Assembly: GCA_045603745.1 (NCBI GenBank)
Contig: JAZUMQ010000021.1
Location: 1-9,770 of the forward strand
DNA length: 9,770 nt
Direction of reading: 5' to 3'
From: RGIG995 sp045603745
GTDB taxonomy: Bacteria; Bacillota; Clostridia; Oscillospirales; UBA644
The notes beneath the pieces were generated by a model. It made no database searches. It saw nothing but the letters and a program-made list of their open reading frames with translations, and was not told the DNA's origin. The translations under genes and the position numbers were made by a program. This document shows, piece after piece, positions 1 to 7,200 of this stretch (position 1 is the stretch's first letter; every line of letters starts with the position of its first letter).

Positions 1-968
1 CTTCCGCCTCCGAACTTTCCTTCACCGGAACCTATCGCGTTCCCACCGTCAAAGGTGAAATCAAAGACGTCAACGGCGTTTTGACCTACGTTTCCGAAGA
101 AACCGGCAAGGGTGTGGAACAAGGGCTCATTAAGATCGGCGCCGTTCACTACTACATTCAGTACAACGGCCTGGTCGTTACCGGCAAGTACTACGCTTGG
201 CAGTTGAACGAAGTGTGCGACCTTGAAAAGGGTTGGTACACCTTCGGGGAAGACGGAAAACTCATTACTGACGGTGTTTACGGCGGCATCTACTACGTAG
301 ACGGCAAGCCCACCGAAATGGGTCTGATCAAGTTGGAAGACGGCTACTACTATGCCGGACCCAACGGAGTATTGGTCACCAACAAGCGGTACTATGCTTG
401 GAACGTGAAGACCGAAAACTCTGACCTGCCCGCCGCTTGGTACTGGTTCGATGAAAACGGTAAGATGATCGGTTCTTCTGTCGAGGGCGAAATCGTTGAA
501 ATCCAAGGCGTGAAGTACTTCTACCGTTCCGGCAAGCCCACCGAAATGGGTCTGTTCCAGTACACCGACGGCAATTACTACGTTGCTCAGTACGACGGTA
601 AGATCATCACTTCCAAAAACTACACCGCCTACGGCCCCGGCAAGTACTACGTCTGGTTGACCAAGGACGACAGCCTGAAATCCCTCATGGGCTGGCGTTA
701 CTTCGATGCCGAAGGTAGGATGATCGGCGCTTCTGCGGAAGGGGAAATCGTCACCATCAACGGCGTCAAGTATTACTACGTCAACGGCGCTCCCAAGGAA
801 ATGGGTCTGTTTAAGTACACCGACGGCAAGTACTACGTCGCTCAGTACGACGGCAAGATCATCATGAAGAAGTATTACGTCTGGAAGATTCACGAATCTG
901 CTAAAGACGTTTACTCCACCGGCTGGTATCAATTCGACGCCACCACCGGCGAAATGATCAACGGCTGA
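1..968 (+). CDS. C-terminal part of a cell-wall-binding-type repeat surface protein (5' end outside window)
   Basis: The frame is open from base 3 with no stop back to the window edge, so this is the last ~321 residues of a longer protein; the true start is not visible. All of the visible part consists of four diverged repeats of about 69-85 residues. Each has the order GVKYYYVNG, EMGLFKYTDGKYYVAQYDGK, a YYVW segment, then GWYxFDxxGxMIG. This aromatic/glycine pattern resembles the choline-binding and glucan-binding (YG) repeat superfamily, which usually anchors secreted proteins to cell-wall polymers or alpha-glucans; that role is inferred. The unit is longer than the ~20-residue classical choline-binding repeat. 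The protein stops directly after a repeat (GEMING), with no LPXTG sorting signal or membrane segment. Codons are strongly biased to TAC, AAG, GGC, GAC and ATC, more than in the downstream genes, which hints at high expression. Any catalytic or adhesive domain would lie upstream. A terminator follows at once. Confidence 0.8.
   Translation, partial: SASELSFTGTYRVPTVKGEIKDVNGVLTYVSEETGKGVEQGLIKIGAVHYYIQYNGLVVTGKYYAWQLNEVCDLEKGWYTFGEDGKLITDGVYGGIYYVDGKPTEMGLIKLEDGYYYAGPNGVLVTNKRYYAWNVKTENSDLPAAWYWFDENGKMIGSSVEGEIVEIQGVKYFYRSGKPTEMGLFQYTDGNYYVAQYDGKIITSKNYTAYGPGKYYVWLTKDDSLKSLMGWRYFDAEGRMIGASAEGEIVTINGVKYYYVNGAPKEMGLFKYTDGKYYVAQYDGKIIMKKYYVWKIHESAKDVYSTGWYQFDATTGEMING
48..965 (+). repeat. Four tandem coding repeats (~75 residues each)
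   Basis: Approximate units are 48-272, 273-479, 480-734 and 735-965. Units 3 and 4 are the most alike: both open with EGEIV..GVKY, share MGLF.YTDG.YYVAQYDGKII, and close with GW.YFD or GWYQFD. Identity is also visible in DNA: the stretch coding PTEMGL near 310 recurs near 540, and the stretch coding YYVAQYDGKII near 577 recurs near 831. Unit 2 lacks the xGEIV opening and unit 1 is the most diverged. This suggests stepwise duplication of the 3' end. Confidence 0.75.
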
Positions 969-989
969 TTATCAAGTTCTCATAAAAAC

Positions 990-1019
990 AAAAAAACACC
1001 CAATTTGGGTGTTTTTTTG
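990..1019 (+). terminator. Rho-independent terminator of the repeat protein gene
   Basis: Stem CACCC (997-1001) pairs with GGGTG (1007-1011) around the loop AATTT. It is flanked by an A-run on the left and seven T on the right that extend the helix. It starts about 20 bases after the stop codon. The A-run on the left means it could also work on the other strand. Confidence 0.9.
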
Positions 1020-1029
1020 TTGAAACCGC

Positions 1030-1058
1030 TTGCATTTTATTGAAAAGTATGTTATACT
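1030..1058 (+). promoter_or_regulatory. SigA-type promoter of the metallophosphoesterase gene
   Basis: TTGCAT (1030-1035) and TATACT (1053-1058) are separated by exactly 17 bases. They sit just after the upstream terminator and 14 bases before the ribosome binding site. The promoter overlaps a possible TTG start at 1040, which argues against that start. Confidence 0.8.
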
Positions 1059-1071
1059 GTATCAAAAACAT

Positions 1072-1078
1072 AGGAAGG
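1072..1078 (+). promoter_or_regulatory. Ribosome binding site that sets the start at 1085
   Basis: AGGAAGG lies 6 bases before the ATG at 1085. No comparable site precedes the alternative upstream TTG at 1040. Confidence 0.85.
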
Positions 1079-1084
1079 ACCTTT

Positions 1085-2215
1085 ATGGATCATGAAATGC
1101 TGAAAACCCACCCCGCAGTTTTTGCAGTGGAAGATGAATACCAAATTATGGTTTGTGTGAAATCCCTCTGCTTGATGTGGGTTCAGGTGGGAGACGAGAA
1201 ATTTTTTGATGAATCCAATGGGATTCTTCGTTCTAACGTCACCACCCATAGAATGCGCGTTCCCTCGGATATTTTGAATCGAGAGAAAAAATATACCTTA
1301 TGCTGGCGAAAAATCATCGAACGAAAACCTTATTTTACGAAAACGGAAGCAGAAAAGTCTGTGGAATATTCGTTTCGTCCCGCAGGGGGCGAAAAAACGG
1401 TGATTTATCATATTTCCGATGCTCACAACATGATAAATGCTCCGGTTGCCGCCGCACGGCATTTTGAGGCGAAATACGGGAAGATCGACCTGCTGGTTCT
1501 CAATGGGGATATTCCCAATCACAGTGGCGAAATTGCTTATTTCGATACCGTTTATGAAACCGTATCCCAACTAACCGGGGGAGAAGTGCCCACCATCTTT
1601 TCCAGAGGCAATCACGACATGCGCGGAATTCACGCCGAAACCTTCGCCGAATATACCCCGAATTGGAACGGAAATACTTATTACACCATTCGAGTCGGCA
1701 ATATCGCCGCCATTCTTTTGGATTGCGGGGAAGATAAGGTGGATTCCTGCGACGAATACGGATATACGATCTGTTGCCGCCAATTCCGTCAATGTCAAAC
1801 CCGTTGGTTGCATCAAATCGTAAAGAGTAAGCAGTTCGAGGATTCGTCGATTCGCTATAAGTTGGTCATTAGCCATAATCCATTTCCGTTGTTGCAAGCA
1901 GAACGGTTTAACATCGAAAAAGATATTTACGGCGAATGGTGTTCTGTTTTAAAGGAAGAAATCAAACCCGACCTGATGCTTTCCGGACATCTTCATCAAC
2001 AATTCATTACGTTCCCCGGAGATGAACGGGATAATTATCTTGGAAACCCTTGCCCCATCGCGGTTTGTTGTATTCCCCGCAGAGGAAAAAAAGAGGAGAA
2101 TACCGTTGATTACCATTCCGGTTGCGGATTTATTTTTGAAAACGGTGCAATCACTTGTTGCCCAGTGGATAGTGAAGGCAACTTCTCCGACAAAATACTG
2201 ATAAAAGCAGAATAG
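1085..2215 (+). CDS. Calcineurin-like metallophosphoesterase
   Basis: This 376-residue protein carries a complete binuclear metallophosphoesterase signature: D112-x-H114 (ISDAHN), D142 (NGD), N176-H177-D178 (RGNHD), H264 (VISHNPF) and H302-x-H304 (SGHLH). These are the ligands for two divalent metals in the family, so the enzyme should be active. Residues 1-105 form a separate N-terminal region (MWVQVGDEKF, later YTLCWRK) that resembles the beta-sandwich found before the catalytic domain in purple acid phosphatase-like proteins; this is inferred from pattern only. There is no signal peptide or membrane segment, so it is probably cytoplasmic. The substrate cannot be read from the sequence; the family covers phosphomonoesters, phosphodiesters and nucleotides. 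The start is fixed by the ribosome binding site, and an earlier in-frame TTG at 1040 lies inside the promoter. The gene is monocistronic, with its own promoter and terminator. Cysteines are rather numerous, several of them near the C-terminus. Confidence 0.9.
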   Translation: MDHEMLKTHPAVFAVEDEYQIMVCVKSLCLMWVQVGDEKFFDESNGILRSNVTTHRMRVPSDILNREKKYTLCWRKIIERKPYFTKTEAEKSVEYSFRPAGGEKTVIYHISDAHNMINAPVAAARHFEAKYGKIDLLVLNGDIPNHSGEIAYFDTVYETVSQLTGGEVPTIFSRGNHDMRGIHAETFAEYTPNWNGNTYYTIRVGNIAAILLDCGEDKVDSCDEYGYTICCRQFRQCQTRWLHQIVKSKQFEDSSIRYKLVISHNPFPLLQAERFNIEKDIYGEWCSVLKEEIKPDLMLSGHLHQQFITFPGDERDNYLGNPCPIAVCCIPRRGKKEENTVDYHSGCGFIFENGAITCCPVDSEGNFSDKILIKAE

Positions 2216-2218
2216 AAT

Positions 2219-2260
2219 AAATCCGTCGAAAGTAATTCAATACCTTCGACGGATTTTTTA
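2219..2260 (+). terminator. Bidirectional terminator between convergent genes
   Basis: A ten-base perfect stem, ATCCGTCGAA (2221-2230) with TTCGACGGAT (2245-2254), has a 14-base loop and is followed by a T-run to 2259. It ends the metallophosphoesterase gene. Read on the minus strand the stem is followed by TTTATTC, so it can also serve the proS transcript, though less ideally. Confidence 0.9.
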
Positions 2261-2262
2261 TG

Positions 2263-2466
2263 CTATTCTTTGTTTTTTATTTCTAAAAATGCGTTATAAT
2301 AGCGGTTTCCCAGTTCGTACAGAGACTTGTGGGAGAAATGGATTTTATCAATCCATTGCATTGTGTTTACGATATACCAATCCGCAAAGGAAAGGGAAAA
2401 GTTTCCGTGGGTTTCATTTTTCATGACCCGTTCTTTCGCTTTGGTAATAGTAAAATCGCTATCCAA
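2263..2466 (-). CDS. Possible small protein downstream of proS, function unknown
   Basis: This 67-residue frame reads from a TTG at 2466 to TAG, starting 10 bases after the proS stop and ending at the terminator, so it would be cotranscribed with proS. It is not recognised. The sequence looks protein-like: rich in Trp, Tyr and Phe (ADWYIVNTMQWIDKIHF), with codons (TCC, AAC, GGA) like those of its neighbours. There is no signal peptide or membrane segment. The start is weak: neither the TTG nor the in-frame ATG at 2424 has a clear ribosome binding site, so translation would depend on coupling to proS. The frame also stays open about 24 codons further upstream, into the proS 3' end, without an ATG. 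It may instead be the surviving C-terminal part of a degraded gene. I am unsure it is expressed. Confidence 0.45.
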   Translation of the reverse strand: MDSDFTITKAKERVMKNETHGNFSLSFADWYIVNTMQWIDKIHFSHKSLYELGNRYYNAFLEIKNKE

Positions 2467-2476
2467 ATACCAAATA

Positions 2477-3910
2477 TCAATATTGTTTGCCCCAATAGAG
2501 CATATATTTTGCCGGTTTTCCGCAGCAAACGCATTTATCGCTCAATTCTTCCTGTTCAAAGGGGATACAACGGCTGCGAACTCCAAATTCTTCCCGAACC
2601 GCGTCTTCGCAGGCAGGGTCGCCGCACCACATGGTTTTGATAAATCCTTGATGGTTGTCGGTGATTTCTTTCAATTCTTCCTTATTATGAGCAACGTAGG
2701 TCTTTTCGTCTCTGTGCTTCAATGCTTTGTTGTACATATCTTCATGGATCGTATCAAGCAGTTGGGGCAGGAAAGAGGCGATTTCGTCCAACGATACCGT
2801 CTGTTTTTCTCCGGTATCTCTGCGGGCAACGACGCACACGTTGTTTTCGATGTCTCTGGGGCCGATTTCCAAGCGAATGGGAACGCCCTTCATTTCGTAT
2901 TCTGCAAACTTCCAGCCGGGAGACTGTTCCGAGTCGTCCATCTTCACGCGGAGACCTGCGGCAGCAAGTTTTTCCTTGATTTCGGCGGCTTTTTCCAAAA
3001 CGCCCGGCTTGTGCATAGCAACGGGAATGACGACCACTTGGGTGGGTGCGATACGAGGAGGAATGACCAAACCGTTGTTGTCGCCGTGAACCATAATAAA
3101 GGCACCAATCAAGCGGGTGGTAACGCCCCAGGACGTTTCATAGCAATATTGAAGTTTGTTGTTTTTATCGGTATATTGAATATCGAATGCTTTTGGGAAG
3201 CCGTCGCCGAAATAATGGGACGTACCAGCCTGCAGAGCAACGCCATCGTGCATTAACGCTTCTATCGCATAGGTAGCTTCCGCACCGGCAAATTTGTCAC
3301 TTTCGGTCTTCTGCCCTTGGATTACCGGCATTGCCAAATAATTCTTGCAGAAGTCCGTATAGACGTTCAGCATGCGAATGGTTTCTTCCTGAGCTTCTTC
3401 CGCCGTTGCGTGAACAGTGTGACCTTCCTGCCACAAAAATTCCCGGGAGCGCAGGAAAGGACGGGTGGTCTTTTCCCAACGGACGACGGAGCACCATTGA
3501 TTGTACAATTTAGGAAGATCCCGCCAAGATTGAACGATGTGAGAAAAATGCTCGCAGAACAACGTTTCTGACGTGGGGCGAACCACCAAGGGTTCTGCCA
3601 GCGGTTCACTTCCGCCCTTGGTTACCAACGCCACTTCGGGGGCAAATCCTTCCACGTGATCTTTTTCCTTTTGAAGCAAAGATTCCGGGATAAACATGGG
3701 CATATACACGTTTTCATGTCCCGTAGCCTTGAACATTGCGTCCATGTTTTTCTGGATATTTTCCCAAATGGCATATCCGTAAGGGCGAATGATCATGCAG
3801 CCTTTGACACTGGAGTAATCTACCAATTCCGCTTTCAAGCAGATGTCGGTGTACCACTGGGTAAAATCGACGTCCATGGAAGTAATTTCTTTTACATTTT
3901 TTTCAGCCAT
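2477..3910 (-). CDS. proS: Prolyl-tRNA synthetase, short (archaeal/eukaryotic-like) type
   Basis: This 477-residue cytoplasmic class II synthetase charges tRNA-Pro with proline using ATP. The class II motifs are clear: motif 1 around residues 45-75 (ending YMPMFIP), the proline-pocket RPTSE at 111-115, motif 2 at 150-164 (RPFLRSREFLWQEGH), GTSHYFG at 229-235, and motif 3 at about 261-291 with Arg286 in GLVIPPRIAPTQ. The anticodon-binding domain follows (about 292-400). The C-terminal domain has Cys at 429, 434, 448, 460, 462 and 463, fitting the zinc-binding extension of this type, and the chain ends in Tyr as is usual. The length and the lack of an INS editing insertion separate it from the ~570-residue bacterial type. 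The start ATG is preceded by AAAGGAAG (3920-3927 on the plus strand) at 9 bases. Its leader is only about 30 bases long, so there is no room for a T-box. Confidence 0.97.
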   Translation of the reverse strand: MAEKNVKEITSMDVDFTQWYTDICLKAELVDYSSVKGCMIIRPYGYAIWENIQKNMDAMFKATGHENVYMPMFIPESLLQKEKDHVEGFAPEVALVTKGGSEPLAEPLVVRPTSETLFCEHFSHIVQSWRDLPKLYNQWCSVVRWEKTTRPFLRSREFLWQEGHTVHATAEEAQEETIRMLNVYTDFCKNYLAMPVIQGQKTESDKFAGAEATYAIEALMHDGVALQAGTSHYFGDGFPKAFDIQYTDKNNKLQYCYETSWGVTTRLIGAFIMVHGDNNGLVIPPRIAPTQVVVIPVAMHKPGVLEKAAEIKEKLAAAGLRVKMDDSEQSPGWKFAEYEMKGVPIRLEIGPRDIENNVCVVARRDTGEKQTVSLDEIASFLPQLLDTIHEDMYNKALKHRDEKTYVAHNKEELKEITDNHQGFIKTMWCGDPACEDAVREEFGVRSRCIPFEQEELSDKCVCCGKPAKYMLYWGKQY

Positions 3911-3944
3911 ATCAATAGACTTCCTTTTCTATGAATATAAGATC

Positions 3945-3973
3945 ATTATAGTATAAAAAACCCTTTCTGTCAA
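3945..3973 (-). promoter_or_regulatory. Perfect-consensus SigA promoter of proS
   Basis: On the minus strand TTGACA (3968-3973) and TATAAT (3945-3950) are both perfect consensus hexamers and are separated by exactly 17 bases. Transcription should begin near 3938, giving a leader of roughly 28 bases that carries only the ribosome binding site. Confidence 0.93.
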
Positions 3974-4121
3974 TGTCAAATCCCACTATTTTTTTAAAAT
4001 ACCCAGCAGTTTTCAGAAAAATCATAAAATTGTGCGAAAAAGTTTGCTCCTTGTTTTTTTGTAGAAAAAAACTTTGCGTGTTCATAAAAAAGTCACGATT
4101 CCCACGACAATAACAGAAGAA
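3974..4121. other. AT-rich divergent intergenic region
   Basis: No gene is seen between the proS promoter and the lipoprotein promoter. The stretch is very AT-rich. It contains a perfect 8-bp AT hairpin, GTTTTTTT (4053-4060) with AAAAAAAC (4065-4072), and an overlapping inverted pair AAAGTTT (4039-4045) and AAACTTT (4069-4075). These could be an operator or UP-like DNA, or chance in AT-rich sequence. Confidence 0.5.
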
Positions 4122-4155
4122 ATGACATTAAATTGCCACAAGTCTATTATATAAT
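4122..4155 (+). promoter_or_regulatory. Probable promoter of the GH2-like lipoprotein gene
   Basis: ATGACA (4122-4127) and TATTAT (4145-4150) are separated by 17 bases. An overlapping perfect TATAAT lies at 4150-4155 but has no well-spaced -35 partner. Either way transcription would start near 4160, leaving a leader of about 80 bases. Confidence 0.6.
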
Positions 4156-4163
4156 TCTTAATA

Positions 4164-4212
4164 GCACAAAATCTTGCAGTATCTCGTTATATTCTGTTGT
4201 GCAAAAGAGATA
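4164..4212 (+). promoter_or_regulatory. Possible pseudoknot-forming leader of the lipoprotein mRNA
   Basis: GCACAA (4164-4169) is complementary to TTGTGC (4197-4202), and TATCTC (4180-4185) is complementary to GAGATA (4207-4212). The pairs interleave, which is the layout of an H-type pseudoknot, and they end 18 bases before the ribosome binding site. Each helix is only 6 bp, so chance is a real alternative. Confidence 0.25.
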
Positions 4213-4230
4213 TGTCAACAGCAAAAACAT

Positions 4231-4236
4231 GGAGGT
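4231..4236 (+). promoter_or_regulatory. Ribosome binding site that sets the start at 4244
   Basis: GGAGGT is 7 bases before the ATG at 4244 but only 1 base before the in-frame ATG at 4238, which is too close. The lipoprotein signal peptide also begins properly at 4244. Confidence 0.9.
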
Positions 4237-4243
4237 TATGTTC

Positions 4244-7200
4244 ATGAAACACATCTCAAAGGCTCTTTTGTTGGCCATCGTATTGACCCTTGCGGTTGGA
4301 ATTCTTTCCGCTTGCGGCAGCACAAAAGGGCTGGAAAAGAGAAGCGAAGCGTTCGGAAGTCCGGAAACGGTTACCCGCAATAAGGAACCTTATTCGACCA
4401 CGCTGATTCCCTATGAATCGGTCGAACAGGCTCTTGGTGGGGATTATTCCGCCTCTCCGTACTATCAGTCCCTGAATGGGGAATGGGATTTTACCATGGT
4501 GTTGAATCCTTCCTTGATGCCGGAAGGGTACGAATCGGAAAAGTATGCTTATACTGTTGCCGATTATGCTCCCGTTCGCATGAATAAGGATCAGAAGATT
4601 ACTTGGGGTAAAATTTCAGTTCCCGCAAACTGGGAATTGGAGGGCTATGACGCTCCTTCCTATACATACAATACCTATCCTTGGGGCAATGATCTCGTCG
4701 CTCCTAACGTTTCCGAATCCTACAATCCTGTCGGAATCTACCGGAATGTGGTAGAGGTTCCCTCCGATTGGTCGGGAAGACAGGTTTACGTTACCTTTGA
4801 AGGGGTTGCTTCCTGTGTCTACGTCTATGTAAACGGCGCTATGGTCGGTTACGCGGAAGACAGTTATACCGGCAAGACCTTCAATATCACCGAGGCAGTT
4901 AAAATCGGTGGAGAAAACCTGGTGGTGTTTGAAGTCTACAAGTACTGCGACGGTTCTTACCTGGAAGCCAACGATTCTGTTAAATTTGGCGGGATCTATC
5001 GGGACGTATATCTTTATTCTGCACCGGAGACCCAGATCAGAGACTTTACCTACGATATGCAAATGAGTGGGAAAGATGCTTTGATGAACGTTACCGTTGC
5101 TCTTGCATCTTACGAAAAACCCGGAAATGATCTGACGGTCGATCTTTCGGTTTACGATGCTTCCGGAAATTGTATTTTGCAACCCACCAAAATCGGTTCT
5201 ACCGCAAACTTCTCGGAAAAGCCTGCCAGTACGGCGAATGCTTACCTTGGGGAAGTCGGTTCCCGTGTCTCGGTTCCAAGCCCCGCTCTTTGGACGGCGG
5301 AAACCCCCAACTTGTACACCGTCATACTTGAATTGAAGGACGGCAATAAAGTTTTGGATACGGTCAGTAAGCGTATTGGGTTTAAAACGGTGGGCGTTAC
5401 GGCTGCTGATGACGGTCGCCAAACCTTTGTTTTGAACGGAGAAGCCGTCACCCTGCGCGGAATTCTTTATAACGAAAACAGTGCTGTTTCCGGTATGTTT
5501 GTCTCTCGTGACGAAATGATTTCCGACATCAAGTTGATGAAAGAGCTTAATATCAACGCCGTTCGTTCTCCCGGACGCCCTCTCAGCGAGGAATTTATTT
5601 CCCTCTGCGATGAATATGGTCTCTACGTTATCGACGATATAAGCCTGAACTCCAATCCCTACAGCAACAAAGACGAATCCTCCATTCCCGGAGATCAGAG
5701 TGTTTGGCAAAATGCCTGCCTCGACCGTCTTTTAAGCGTGGTTTATCGGGATAAAAACAGTGCCTCCGTTATTATGTGGTCTGTCGGGAACGATTCCGGT
5801 ACCGGTTCCAACTTCTCCGTTTTGAGAAACTGGCTTACCGCTGCGGATACTCGCATGATCGTTTATGATGATGACGAAACTGCCTCCGACCTCATCATCG
5901 GTTCTGACATTTCTTTGAACGACTTCGTTCAGCTTTTGAACGACACTGCCAATAAAAAAGCAATTCTGTTCCAAGATACCAACGGCGGTCTTTTGAATAA
6001 CGGCGGTAATTTCAGTGCATACTCCGATTTGATGGAACAGTACGATAATTTCCAGGGTGGATTCTTCTCTTACTGGGCAGACAACGCCATTTACTGGCCT
6101 ATTAAATCCAGTGAAGCGAGCGCAATTTTGCAAAGTACTCCTTATAGTAAGGAAACTGCCGATTCTTACCGGTTGACCTATGCCGGAAGTTGGAACGAGT
6201 TTGGATCAGCCGTTGATACTTATCAATCTCTTGCCGGAATCGTTACCGCGGATCGCAAACTCCAATCCGATGCATTGGAATTGAAGAATGCCCTCTCTCC
6301 GATTTATATTATAGCTCAGGATATTGCAACCGGAACCTTCAAGGTGTCCAATCGCAATTCCTTCACCGACTTTGCATCTACTTACGAGATTTCTTATGAA
6401 GTCACCGACGGTAAGACCGTGCTCAAATCCGGTACGGTTTCCGATTTGGAAGTAAAAGCCGGTCAGTCTGCTACCTTTACCGTGGATTACGGTACTGACA
6501 TTTCCAAAGGAAACTTTTACGTATACTTCACCGTGAAGTACAAAACTGCTCCTTCTTGGACTGATAGCAAAGATTTGACCGTCTTTGCCAAACAGATTTC
6601 TTTGACGGAAGATCCTGCCGTTTCTAAGGACGGTTCTGTTCAGAAGCATGAGGGGACTGCGTTGAACCTCACCGTGTTCCAAGCTCCCGAAGTCTACCTG
6701 TCCAATTACACGTTCTCCAAAGGGCAGATCTATGTTACAAATCGCTCTTTGACAAACTTTAATGACGTATATACCGTTTCTTGGACGGTTTACGAAAAGC
6801 ACGGTTACTGGGAAAATCCCCGTTGGGTCATTTTTGATCAGGGAACTTTGAATAACTTTAACGTTCCTGCCGGTGCTGAAAATCAGTTGGTCAATCTCTA
6901 CAACAAAACCAGCGGTGCTGCTCTTGATGCGAAATACGCCGCACATATCGTTTTGACAACGAAGATCGACATTGCGGGTGTTCCTGCCGGTACGCAGTTT
7001 GTATATACGCTGAATACTGATGAAAGTTCCAATATTCCCTTCCGTCTTGATCCGAATCGTGATCCTGTAGAGGTCAGCGTGGATAATTCCGGTGAGGTGA
7101 CCTTAGGACCCGCTGCAATGGATACGGAACCGGAAGTTAAGGATACGGATCTTGTGGATCTCCCCGAAGCTCCCTCATCTTATACCGGTGCGTCCTCTAT

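Noticed and set aside
1040..1084. Earlier TTG start of the metallophosphoesterase
   Set aside because: It falls inside the 17-base promoter spacer and has no ribosome binding site; ATG 1085 has both a good site and good spacing.
2327..3256. Long plus-strand open frame of 309 codons
   Set aside because: It lies antisense to proS, which is an unmistakable synthetase; the plus-strand translation is low-complexity Phe/Val-rich and has no recognisable motif.
4036..4076. AT-rich hairpin and AAAGTTT/AAACTTT inverted pair as an operator
   Set aside because: The arms are short and almost pure A/T in an A/T-rich stretch, so chance is likely; kept only as a note in the intergenic feature.
4133..4243. 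N-terminal extension of the lipoprotein from a TTG at 4133
   Set aside because: The TTG lies between the -35 and -10 boxes, and the extension would put 37 residues before a clean lipoprotein signal peptide. GGAGGT points to 4244.
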